The translations under genes and the position numbers were made by a program. A DNA stretch of 64,000 nucleotides from Arsukibacterium tuosuense (GTDB lineage Bacteria > Pseudomonadota > Gammaproteobacteria > Enterobacterales > Alteromonadaceae), in contig NZ_OBEB01000003.1 in assembly GCF_900215315.1 (NCBI RefSeq), forward strand, positions 186,001 through 250,000. Direction: 5' to 3'. Below the pieces are notes generated by a model that was not told the DNA's origin, made no database searches, and was given only the letters and a program-made list of their open reading frames with translations. Of the stretch, positions 17,130 through 24,785 are shown in pieces; the stretch's first letter is position 1, and each line of letters starts with the position of its first letter.

Positions 17130-18182
17130 ATGCCTACAATGCCGGATACAGATGGGGAAGAGCTACAGGCCATTTTAAATACCATGACCGATGTGGTCAT
17201 TATGGCTGATTATCACGGCACTGTGGTCCAGGTGAATCAAGCAGTTGAACCCATGTTCGGGTATCAACCTTCGCTGCTGATTGGCCAGAATATCTCGGTA
17301 CTGATGCCAGAGGCGCATGCTAACGCCCATCAAAGTTATATGGCGCGTTATCTGCAGGCGGGCATACCCAGAATCATTGGCGTAGGTCGCGAGCTGGCAG
17401 CCAAACACAAAGACAGCCATTTATTCCCCATTCATATTTCGGTAAGCAAACTTGAACAGTACCCTTTTTTTATTGCAGTTATCCGCGATATGTCCGAGCT
17501 GGTTAAGTTAGAAAAAGAAGCGTTACTTATCAGCGAAATAGAGCGTAACCGAATTAGCAGAGAACTGCATGATGAACTGGGTCAGAACCTGTTAGGTTTG
17601 ACCATGCAACTGCAGGTTATTACCAGACAGTTAACCGCAGCAGATTATCAGCTACAACTGCAGCTACAAAACCTCAGTAATGGGCTGGCACATAACGTCA
17701 ACAATATCAGGGCCATTATTAGTGAACTTGCCACGGTTGAATTAGAAGAGCAGGGGTTGCAAAGTGCCTTAAACACTTTTGTTAAGCTCTGTAATAACTA
17801 CAATAAAGCCAAGGTAACCTTAATCTGTGAAGGGCAAAGGCCAGCAGAAGATTATACGGTTACCATAAATTTGTACCGGATTGCCCGCGAAGCCATTTAC
17901 AACGCCCTGAAACATGCCGATGCCAGTCAGATAGATGTCAGTCTGAAACAGCAAGACAACAGTATCGAACTCGTTATTCAGGATAATGGCAAAGGCTTAC
18001 CGTCAGATTTGAACGTCCGGGACAGCAGGCTGATTAACAGCGGGCATGGCCTGCGCAATATTCATTTTCGTGCCCATGTAATAGGGGCTGAGCTGACAAT
18101 CAGTTCCGCTGCGGCAACGGGTACCCGTATAGTGTGCCGCTATAATCAACCTGGCACCAAGTTAGCAGGAGCCAATGCATGA
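17130..18182 (+). CDS. PAS-domain sensor histidine kinase, NarX/HisKA_3 type
   Basis: The roughly 350-residue cytoplasmic protein has one PAS domain (residues 10-125; GTVVQVNQAVEPMFGYQP, FPIHISVSKLE), a HisKA_3 dimerisation domain with SRELHDELGQNLLGL (phospho-His), and an ATPase domain with AREAIYNALKHA and GHGLRNI. No membrane segment is seen, so it senses an internal signal. It overlaps the response-regulator gene in ATGA at 18179. The start is uncertain: ATG 17130 and 17139 and a TTG at 17106 are in frame and none has a clear ribosome site. Confidence 0.85.
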   Translation: MPTMPDTDGEELQAILNTMTDVVIMADYHGTVVQVNQAVEPMFGYQPSLLIGQNISVLMPEAHANAHQSYMARYLQAGIPRIIGVGRELAAKHKDSHLFPIHISVSKLEQYPFFIAVIRDMSELVKLEKEALLISEIERNRISRELHDELGQNLLGLTMQLQVITRQLTAADYQLQLQLQNLSNGLAHNVNNIRAIISELATVELEEQGLQSALNTFVKLCNNYNKAKVTLICEGQRPAEDYTVTINLYRIAREAIYNALKHADASQIDVSLKQQDNSIELVIQDNGKGLPSDLNVRDSRLINSGHGLRNIHFRAHVIGAELTISSAAATGTRIVCRYNQPGTKLAGANA

Positions 18183-18820
18183 GCAACATTTTATTAATTG
18201 ATGATCATCCGGTTTTTCGTTGTGGCCTGATCGCGCTTATTCAGGCCGAGCCTGATCTTAAGGTTTGTGGTGAAGCAGCAACAGTAGCCGACGGGTTGCG
18301 GCTGATCCAGCAGCTTAAGCCCGACATGCTGATATTGGACCTTGTGCTGGAACAAGGTGATGGTTTGCAATTGCTAAAACACTTGCGTGCTCAGGGCAGT
18401 ACCCTGCCAATTCTGGTCATGTCGATGTACGATGAGCAGCTATTTGCCGAGCGGGTGATCAAAGCCGGCGCCAACGGCTACATTAACAAAGCCGATGCCA
18501 TTAGCAATGTAATCGTCGCTATTCGCCGGGTGCTGCAGAAGCGGCTTTATCTGAGCGACACTATGACAGAAACCTTACTGCACAATCAATTTAACCAAAA
18601 GCCAAACCAGAGTGGTAACGGTGAAGATAAACTGTCTGACCGTGAACTTGAAGTTTATATGATGTTGGGTAAAGGCTACGCAACCAAACGAATCGCTGAA
18701 GAATTAAACCTGAGCAGCAAAACAGTCGACTCCCATAAAGAGCATATCAAGGAGAAGCTTGCCATTGCCGACAATACCAGCCTTATCCAGCATGCTGTGA
18801 CCTGGCTGCTAACCAAATAG
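18179..18820 (+). CDS. NarL/FixJ-family response regulator
   Basis: The 213-residue protein has a receiver domain (LLIDDHPVF; phospho-Asp in LILDLVLEQGD; Lys in YINKADA) and a C-terminal LuxR-type helix-turn-helix (LSDRELEVYMMLGKGYATKR, LNLSSKTVDSHKEHI). It is the partner of the PAS kinase encoded just upstream. The CBS and Hsp20 genes follow after 132 bp on the same strand and are plausible targets. Confidence 0.92.
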   Translation: MSNILLIDDHPVFRCGLIALIQAEPDLKVCGEAATVADGLRLIQQLKPDMLILDLVLEQGDGLQLLKHLRAQGSTLPILVMSMYDEQLFAERVIKAGANGYINKADAISNVIVAIRRVLQKRLYLSDTMTETLLHNQFNQKPNQSGNGEDKLSDRELEVYMMLGKGYATKRIAEELNLSSKTVDSHKEHIKEKLAIADNTSLIQHAVTWLLTK

Positions 18821-18952
18821 TAGCTATTTACTACGGCAATTATTGCTAGCTGTTTAGGTAGATCCCCTACCTCAGAAAATACCTTTCCCCTAAATCTCTC
18901 TGACCAGGCAACCGCTATGCTTTAGCCATTGCTAACCCTATGGAGAAAGCAC

Positions 18953-19423
18953 ATGAAAATTAAAAGCTGTATGAATCCGGATATCAGAAGTATTCACGCT
19001 GCAGAAACCTTGCAACAGGCCGCAAGAATAATGTGGGAAGCCGACTGTGGTGCCCTGCCGGTGTTAAATGATGATAAACAGGCAATAGGTATGATTACAG
19101 ATCGTGATATCGCCATGGCTGGCTTTATTCAGGGCCTGCCATTAAGTGATATTCCGGTTAAAGATGTCATGTCTAAAACGCTGGTGAGTATTGGTCCGGA
19201 ACAGGATCTGACCGAGGCTGAACACTTGATGCAGGCCAACCAGCTCAGGCGCTTGCCAGTTATCAATAGCAAAAAACAGCTGGTAGGCATCTTGTCGCTG
19301 AATGACATTGCCGCCGCATATAAACGGGACAGCGGTAAGCAGGTAAAAGCCATTGAAGTTGCCGATACGCTGGCCTCTATTTGTACCCACAGAACCCTGG
19401 CAAAAACCATGGCTGTGGCCTGA
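18953..19423 (+). CDS. Tandem CBS-domain protein
   Basis: The 156-residue protein consists of two CBS repeats (MKIKSCMNPDIRSIHAAETL..., then VKDVMSKTLVSIGPEQDL...). Both have the LPV/RLPV core and the GxxTDRDIA and GILSLNDIA endings. CBS pairs bind adenosyl ligands and act as energy or stress sensors. The start at 18953 is chosen because GGAG lies 7 nt upstream; the in-frame start at 18929 has none. The next gene, 25 bp on, encodes Hsp20, so the pair is probably one stress-related transcript. Confidence 0.85.
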   Translation: MKIKSCMNPDIRSIHAAETLQQAARIMWEADCGALPVLNDDKQAIGMITDRDIAMAGFIQGLPLSDIPVKDVMSKTLVSIGPEQDLTEAEHLMQANQLRRLPVINSKKQLVGILSLNDIAAAYKRDSGKQVKAIEVADTLASICTHRTLAKTMAVA

Positions 19424-19448
19424 AACTTCCCCCTCAATAAGGAGATGA

Positions 19449-19901
19449 ATGATGAGCTTAATACCAATCGGTGGACCGCTGGCACAATGGGACCCCTTTA
19501 ACCAATTTGGCAGTTTGTATGAAAAATTTAATACATTGTTTAATGGCGGCAATGGTTTGCCGTTAGAAGCCCAATGGACACCTGCTATGGACATCGTTGA
19601 AAAGGAGCATGAAATAATGGTGCGTTTAGACACACCAGGCATGGAGCGCAAAGATCTGAAAGTTGAAGTTAACGATAATATGCTGGTGATTAGTGGTGAA
19701 CGGAAGTATGAGCATAAAGATGAAAGAGACAATTATCATCGGCTGGAACGAGGTTATGGCAGTTTTATGCGTAGCTTCCGCTTACCCGACTATGTGGATC
19801 AAAACCATATAAAAGCTGAATGCAAAAACGGTCTGTTACAAATTCATCTGGCTAAAGTACCAGGCAAGAAAAAAGAACTGAAGAGCATTACCATAAACTA
19901 G
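19449..19901 (+). CDS. Hsp20/alpha-crystallin small heat-shock protein
   Basis: The roughly 150-residue chaperone has a short N-terminal region (WDPFNQFGSLYEKFN), an alpha-crystallin domain (TPAMDIVEKEHEIMVRLDTP, GERKYE, YGSFMRSFRLP, AECKNGLLQIHLAK) and a short tail. It binds unfolding proteins without ATP. Two ATGs (19449 and 19452) are possible after GGAG. It is the last gene after the CBS gene; a terminator lies beyond the tRNA fragment at 20155. Confidence 0.92.
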   Translation: MMSLIPIGGPLAQWDPFNQFGSLYEKFNTLFNGGNGLPLEAQWTPAMDIVEKEHEIMVRLDTPGMERKDLKVEVNDNMLVISGERKYEHKDERDNYHRLERGYGSFMRSFRLPDYVDQNHIKAECKNGLLQIHLAKVPGKKKELKSITIN

Positions 19902-20095
19902 TCCTGCCCATTGCAAGGAGAGTGTCATCGCGGCACTCTCCTGCTGTTTTTACCCTTTATATTTTTGATACCTCTGAATAGGTAAGCATACAACAGCTTT
20001 GATGTGTATCAAGTCGGGCATTGCTATGGCCTCTACACTGAACAAATAGTCTGACCACACTATTTAACAGAGGAACCCGGTATGAACACCGCCCC

Positions 20096-20142
20096 GCTTG
20101 ACATGATACGGAACGGTGGTTCGAGTCCACGAGGACACACCA
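20096..20142 (+). pseudogene. 3' fragment of a tRNA, tRNA-Val(GAC)-like (second copy)
   Basis: It contains GCTTGACATGAT of an anticodon arm, the T-arm GTGG-TTCGAGT-CCAC and the end GGACACACCA. The matching 5' acceptor strand (GTGTCC) and a D-arm are absent upstream. From the T-arm through the terminator it matches 12404-12476 at roughly 90% by eye. The rest of 19902-20255 shows no gene. Confidence 0.6.
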
Positions 20143-20154
20143 ATAAATTCAAAC

Positions 20155-20195
20155 AAAAACGCCGCTCAAGCTTAATAAGCTGAGCGGCGTTTTTG
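20155..20195. terminator. Bidirectional rho-independent terminator
   Basis: AAAAACGCCGCTCA pairs with TGAGCGGCGTTTTT around a small inner GCTT-AAT-AAGC hairpin, with T-runs on both strands. It lies between the convergent hsp20 and LytTR-regulator genes and is the near-twin of 12438-12476. Confidence 0.88.
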
Positions 20196-20255
20196 TTATA
20201 GCATATTTGCTTTATCTAGGCAGGTTAGATCTACCGGTAGCACATTTCCTGCAAC

Positions 20256-21062
20256 TCAGCCTGTTTTGTCGCCAGATAAGCTGAGCTTTAGCTGCCGACT
20301 ATAGGTTCTGCTGACTTTCAGTGATTTATCATTAACTAAAATAAGGTTGTACTCAGAATTCATTAGCGGCTCCAGCTTAGCTACGTGTGGCAAATTAACG
20401 ATAGTTGATTTGTGGATTTGCACAAAGCCGTCTGGCAACACATCATTGATCAGGCTTTTTAAGCGGGCCCGCATCACAAAGGTGTCGTTTTGGGTGTGGA
20501 CACACATATAGTCGCCGGCGGCATCTATCCATAAAATGTCAGCATAGGGGATCAGTTGCGCCGGGTGGTGCCCGTCCTGAATTACCAGCTTCTCCTGCTC
20601 AATCCGGTAGCCACTGCCAGGCTCACTTTGCTGGGCACTATTGCCATTTAGCAGAATATCCCGCACTTCCAGCATATGTTGTTTGTTGTCTGGTCTATCC
20701 AGACGCAATGATACTCTGGCGATAGCCTCTGCCAGACGCTCTTTTTTAACCGGCTTGAGCAAATAATCCAACGCCCGCACTTCAAATGCCTTCACCGCAT
20801 ATTGATGAAAAGCGGTAACAAAAATTACTGCCGGACAAGACTCTGGCTGTAGTTGCTTGATTAGTTCAAAGCCTGACTTGCCGGGCATTTCAATATCGAG
20901 GAAAATCAAATCCGGTATCGTTTTACTGATTAATACCATGGCTTCGTCAACACTGTGCGCATGGCCAACGATGTTTATCTGGGGAAAGGCAGCGAGCCGG
21001 ATAGTCAGCCCCTCGATAGCACTGTATTCATCGTCTACCAGCAAGGTGTTCAGCTGCTTCAT
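20256..21062 (-). CDS. LytTR-type response regulator
   Basis: The 268-residue protein starts with a receiver domain (LLVDDEYSA; phospho-Asp in LIFLDIEMPGKSG; Lys in LLKPVKK) and ends in a LytTR DNA-binding domain (IDAAGDYMCVHT, FVQIHKSTIVNLPHVAKLEP, NLILVNDKSLKVSRTY). The start at 21062 follows GAGAGG and overlaps the kinase stop in ATGA. With the LytS-type kinase it forms a two-component pair directly next to the GH3/TonB-receptor genes, which it may regulate. Confidence 0.92.
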   Translation of the reverse strand: MKQLNTLLVDDEYSAIEGLTIRLAAFPQINIVGHAHSVDEAMVLISKTIPDLIFLDIEMPGKSGFELIKQLQPESCPAVIFVTAFHQYAVKAFEVRALDYLLKPVKKERLAEAIARVSLRLDRPDNKQHMLEVRDILLNGNSAQQSEPGSGYRIEQEKLVIQDGHHPAQLIPYADILWIDAAGDYMCVHTQNDTFVMRARLKSLINDVLPDGFVQIHKSTIVNLPHVAKLEPLMNSEYNLILVNDKSLKVSRTYSRQLKLSLSGDKTG

Positions 21063-22120
21063 TTCAACCTCTCTGACAATTCCAGCGGAATTGACATATT
21101 TACCCATGCACCGCCGTTGTCATCATTGCCAAGCATGAAACAACTGGATCCGGGATAAATTAATTGCAGTCTGTCCTGACAATTTTTAATGCCAATGCCA
21201 CGCGAGGCCGGCTCTGACAGGTTAAAACCAGTACCGGTATCGCTAACTCTGATATGTAACTGGCTATCATCACAACTAAAGTTAATAGTAATTGCAATGT
21301 GACTCTTTTGGCCGATACCGTGTTTTAACGCATTTTCAACCAGTGGCTGCAGCAACAACGATGGCATCAGGGCGGTATGGCAGGGTTTGTCAGCATGAAT
21401 GCGTACATTCAGTTCACTTTGAAAGCGGCACTGCTCAATATCAAGGTACGTTTGCAGTAGTGCCATTTCCTCCTGTACTGTAATTTTTTCTAACGGGTCA
21501 GTGTATAAGCTGTAGCGCAGGAAATCACAGAGTTTTTCCAGCATAGCGACCGCATTGGCGTTATGTTGTTTAAGAATAAGAGTACAAATAGCATTAATGC
21601 TGTTAAACATAAAATGCGGGTTAAGCTGGTAGCGTAACATCTTCAACTGCGACTCTTTGGCCAGATGCAGTGCTTCAGCCGCTTTATGCTTTTGCTCAGC
21701 ATTATCCAGGTAGATTTTTATACCATAATAACCTGCGGTCCAGGTTGCCAGCATGGTTAGCGACGCCGATGTCCAGGTGCCAAAATCAAACCAGGTCATC
21801 GGCTGCCACCAACTGCCATAAAACCATTGCAAGCTATGCCACTTAAACTGGGTCCACAGCAGTGACGCTGCCAGCAAACAGACAATATGCAAAGTGATGT
21901 TCACCCCGGCAGACTGTAACCTGAGACGCGAATAAACTGCTCTGAGAAGCAAGGTAATGAAAAATCCGCAGCAGGTATCCAGCAACAGGTGCGGAAGGTG
22001 AATGCTAAGTGGCTCCTGGCCTGGCATTTTAATCATCAGTTCGGTCAGCACAGCATAGGCTACCCAACCACAATACTGGCAAAGCCAGAACAACTGGGTT
22101 TTTGATTCGAGCTTTATCAA
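21059..22120 (-). CDS. LytS/YehU-type sensor histidine kinase
   Basis: The 353-residue protein has four membrane helices in the first 150 residues, a short linker, and the His_kinase domain with LRYQLNPHFMFNSINAIC (phospho-His in NPHF). A truncated ATPase domain follows with LLLQPLVENALKHG and GIGIKNCQDRL. The first codon appears to be TTG at 22120, with AGG 7 nt upstream. It is translationally coupled to the LytTR regulator. The signal is unknown; the neighbouring glucosidase and receptor suggest a sugar-related or envelope cue. Confidence 0.88.
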   Translation of the reverse strand: MIKLESKTQLFWLCQYCGWVAYAVLTELMIKMPGQEPLSIHLPHLLLDTCCGFFITLLLRAVYSRLRLQSAGVNITLHIVCLLAASLLWTQFKWHSLQWFYGSWWQPMTWFDFGTWTSASLTMLATWTAGYYGIKIYLDNAEQKHKAAEALHLAKESQLKMLRYQLNPHFMFNSINAICTLILKQHNANAVAMLEKLCDFLRYSLYTDPLEKITVQEEMALLQTYLDIEQCRFQSELNVRIHADKPCHTALMPSLLLQPLVENALKHGIGQKSHIAITINFSCDDSQLHIRVSDTGTGFNLSEPASRGIGIKNCQDRLQLIYPGSSCFMLGNDDNGGAWVNMSIPLELSERLK

Positions 22121-22184
22121 TTTACTACCTTAGCGCTGAATATCGTGCCGGTCATAGGGTATACCAGGCACGATATCACCTTGA

Positions 22185-24716
22185 TTACTGCCCGCAGTCA
22201 AGCACCTTTGTTGTTTGAGCAAGGCTGTTAACCAGCGCGATATCCGCCAGCGCCAGACTAAACTGCTGCTTTGTACTTAGCCGCATGGCTTCCTCTACAA
22301 CTTGCGGTGCCTTGGCACCGTCGCAGGGCAGCGGCAGTGCTATAGTATGCCATTGGCCGCGCTCAAGGCTACTTAACAATGGTTGCAGCGATACCGAGCG
22401 CAAGCACTGCTTTTGCTGACACATCAGGGCTAAATTGACATCTGCAGAGGGTGTTTGATCAAGCCGGATGTTCATTTGCAAAAATTTACTGTCACCAAGC
22501 ACAGTTAGTGGCTGTGTCGAAGTGTATCTCAGGCTTGCTGTTGCACTGGCACCCTCAGTTTGCCAGACAAATCTCCGGCCATCTTCCTGATAGGCTAAAT
22601 TAACGGACTGCATCGATAAACTTTTACCATCGCCACTGACCGCAGAAGAGGTATTAACCGTTTTTGGCCCTGTTGTGCTGTCGGTTAGTGCCCAACTCAG
22701 GCCATCGGCCAGGTTTCTGACAAACAGTGGCAGCTGTTCGCCACTGTGTTGTGTTGGTACCGCCCGGGTCACTTCTGAAAGTTGCGCCAGCCTGGTGTTA
22801 TCGGCATAAGTAAGGCCGTAGCCATAAGCAAACAACGGTTGGTACTGCGCATCGCTCACATTGAGCAGGTACTGATCATCGTATTTGGGCCAGGAAAAGC
22901 TCAGTTTACCGCTAAAATCATACTGAATATTGCCTTTGCTGTCGGTCAGTAACAGATCAGCAATGCCCTGCCCTTCCGAGCCCGGTAGCCAGGCCGCCAC
23001 AAAGGCAGCAGAAGCATTTAGCTCTTTATTCACCCACAAAGGACGGCCGGTTAAAAATACTGTTACCACCGGAATATTCTGCTGTTTTAACTTTTGCAGC
23101 AGCGCTAAATCGTGCTTATTGCCGTGCTGATATTCCAGTTGCTGAATATCGCCAAACCATTCTGCATAAGGCTCTTCGCCAATAACCACTATGGCAACAT
23201 CCGGCCTGCTGCTGTACTGCCCATCGGCACTGAGTTCTACCTCACCGCCGGCAGCGGTAATTTGCTGATGTAAGCCTGCATAAACTGACGTAGCATTGGG
23301 AAAGTCGGCATTGGTGTTGTCTGTGCCCTGCCAGGACACACTCCAGCCACCGGCCTGTTTGGCAATATTGTCGGCACCGTCACCGGCAATCAGTACCCGG
23401 CTTTTCGGCGAAACAGGCAAAATATTATCGTTGTTTTTCAACAGCACCAGCGACTTTCTTACAGCTTCTCTGGCCAACTCGCGGTGTTCAGGCGCATTAA
23501 ACCACTCTGGCTTTAAAGATTCCGGCCGGGTTGAGGGTTTACCACGCTGAAAAACCCCCCAGCGTATTTTGGCACGCAAAAACCGCCTTACTGCATCATC
23601 CAGCCTTGCGCTTGTAATAACACCGTCTTTTACCTGCTGCACCGTATTGTGGTAAAAGGCTTCAAAGTGCTCCGGCACCATCATTACATCTACACCGGCA
23701 TTAAAGGCCGCGGCGCATTGCTCCAAATCGCAACCATCGACAAATTTATGGGCATTCCAGTCACTGATGACAAAGCCATCAAAGCCCATTTGCTGTTTCA
23801 ATACTTCGGTCAGCAGATAGTGATCACCATGCACCCGCTTGCCGTTCCAACTGTTAAAGGATGCCATCACCGACTGCACGCCGCTACTTATAGCCGTATA
23901 GTAACCAGCAGCATGAATGTCACGCAGGCTTTGCTCGTCGGCCAGCGTATCGCCCCGATCAATGCCGTTTTCAGTGCCGCCATCACCGATAAAGTGCTTG
24001 GCGGTGGCAATACGGTGGTAAAAACTAAGAAAATCATCGCCAATATCCCCTTGCACACCCGTTACCATGGGCCCGGCATAGGCGGCGACAATTTCTGGAT
24101 CTTCGGCGTAACTTTCATAGGTGCGGCCCCAGCGATCATCTCTTACTACCGCAACGGTAGGGGCAAACATCCACTCAATACCGGTTGCCGCCACTTCTTT
24201 AGCAGTAGCCCGGCCAATGCGATGAATTAGATCAGCGTCTCTGGCCGCTCCGAGGCCAATATTATGCGGAAACAACGTAGCGCCAAATACATTGCTGTGG
24301 CCATGCATCGCATCGGTACCCCAGATAGTTGGAATGCTGCTGCCATCCTCGCTGCTGTCAACCGAGGCGGCATACATTTCATCGGCATAGCTGAGCCAGG
24401 TTTTGGCATCGGCCTGCTTCTGGCCATAAGGTGCAGTGTTGCCGCCATTCAGATAAGAGCCAAAGCCGTACTTGCGCATTTGCTCAACACTCAGATAACC
24501 AATTTCCGGCTGGACTATTTGTGCCACTTTCTGCTCTATAGTCATTTCTGCCAGCAAGGCATCAAGCTGTTGCTCTGTCGCGGCGTCAGTTTTTAAGGCA
24601 GAGTCGGCTTTGGGCCAGCTGACTCTGCCATTATCGTTAGCAACGACGCCCAACGGAAACAGCAGCGAGCAAAATAAAAAAGTTTTGCCTAGGGCAGCAT
24701 GTGATAATGAAAACAT
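22185..24716 (-). CDS. Secreted GH3 beta-glucosidase / exo-glucanase (ExoP-like)
   Basis: The 843-residue protein has a signal peptide (ending PLGVVAND), a GH3 N-terminal barrel (IEQKVAQIVQPEIGY, TIWGTDAMHGHSNV, the nucleophile Asp in FDGFVISDWNAH) and a GH3 C-terminal domain (LARE...SLVLLKNND). A further domain of about 150 residues resembles the carbohydrate-binding-like C-terminus of marine ExoP exo-1,3/1,4-beta-glucanases. It probably releases glucose from beta-glucan oligomers in the periplasm or outside. The start at 24716 has AAGGA upstream. It follows a TonB-receptor gene by 69 bp. Confidence 0.9.
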   Translation of the reverse strand: MFSLSHAALGKTFLFCSLLFPLGVVANDNGRVSWPKADSALKTDAATEQQLDALLAEMTIEQKVAQIVQPEIGYLSVEQMRKYGFGSYLNGGNTAPYGQKQADAKTWLSYADEMYAASVDSSEDGSSIPTIWGTDAMHGHSNVFGATLFPHNIGLGAARDADLIHRIGRATAKEVAATGIEWMFAPTVAVVRDDRWGRTYESYAEDPEIVAAYAGPMVTGVQGDIGDDFLSFYHRIATAKHFIGDGGTENGIDRGDTLADEQSLRDIHAAGYYTAISSGVQSVMASFNSWNGKRVHGDHYLLTEVLKQQMGFDGFVISDWNAHKFVDGCDLEQCAAAFNAGVDVMMVPEHFEAFYHNTVQQVKDGVITSARLDDAVRRFLRAKIRWGVFQRGKPSTRPESLKPEWFNAPEHRELAREAVRKSLVLLKNNDNILPVSPKSRVLIAGDGADNIAKQAGGWSVSWQGTDNTNADFPNATSVYAGLHQQITAAGGEVELSADGQYSSRPDVAIVVIGEEPYAEWFGDIQQLEYQHGNKHDLALLQKLKQQNIPVVTVFLTGRPLWVNKELNASAAFVAAWLPGSEGQGIADLLLTDSKGNIQYDFSGKLSFSWPKYDDQYLLNVSDAQYQPLFAYGYGLTYADNTRLAQLSEVTRAVPTQHSGEQLPLFVRNLADGLSWALTDSTTGPKTVNTSSAVSGDGKSLSMQSVNLAYQEDGRRFVWQTEGASATASLRYTSTQPLTVLGDSKFLQMNIRLDQTPSADVNLALMCQQKQCLRSVSLQPLLSSLERGQWHTIALPLPCDGAKAPQVVEEAMRLSTKQQFSLALADIALVNSLAQTTKVLDCGQ

Positions 24717-24785
24717 AACGGGTTCCTTGGTGTGCCCAAGCCATGCAACAGACTGGTTTGGGCACAATGTTTGCGGCTGTTTCGC

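Noticed and set aside
12384-20142. Treating the tRNA fragments as functional tRNA genes
   Set aside because: No 5' acceptor strand or D-arm can be found within 80 bp upstream of either fragment.
12384-20195. Calling 12.4-20.2 kb a mobile island
   Set aside because: No integrase, transposase or cargo-type genes; hemN, trhP and hsp20 look like core genes. Kept only as a repeat observation.
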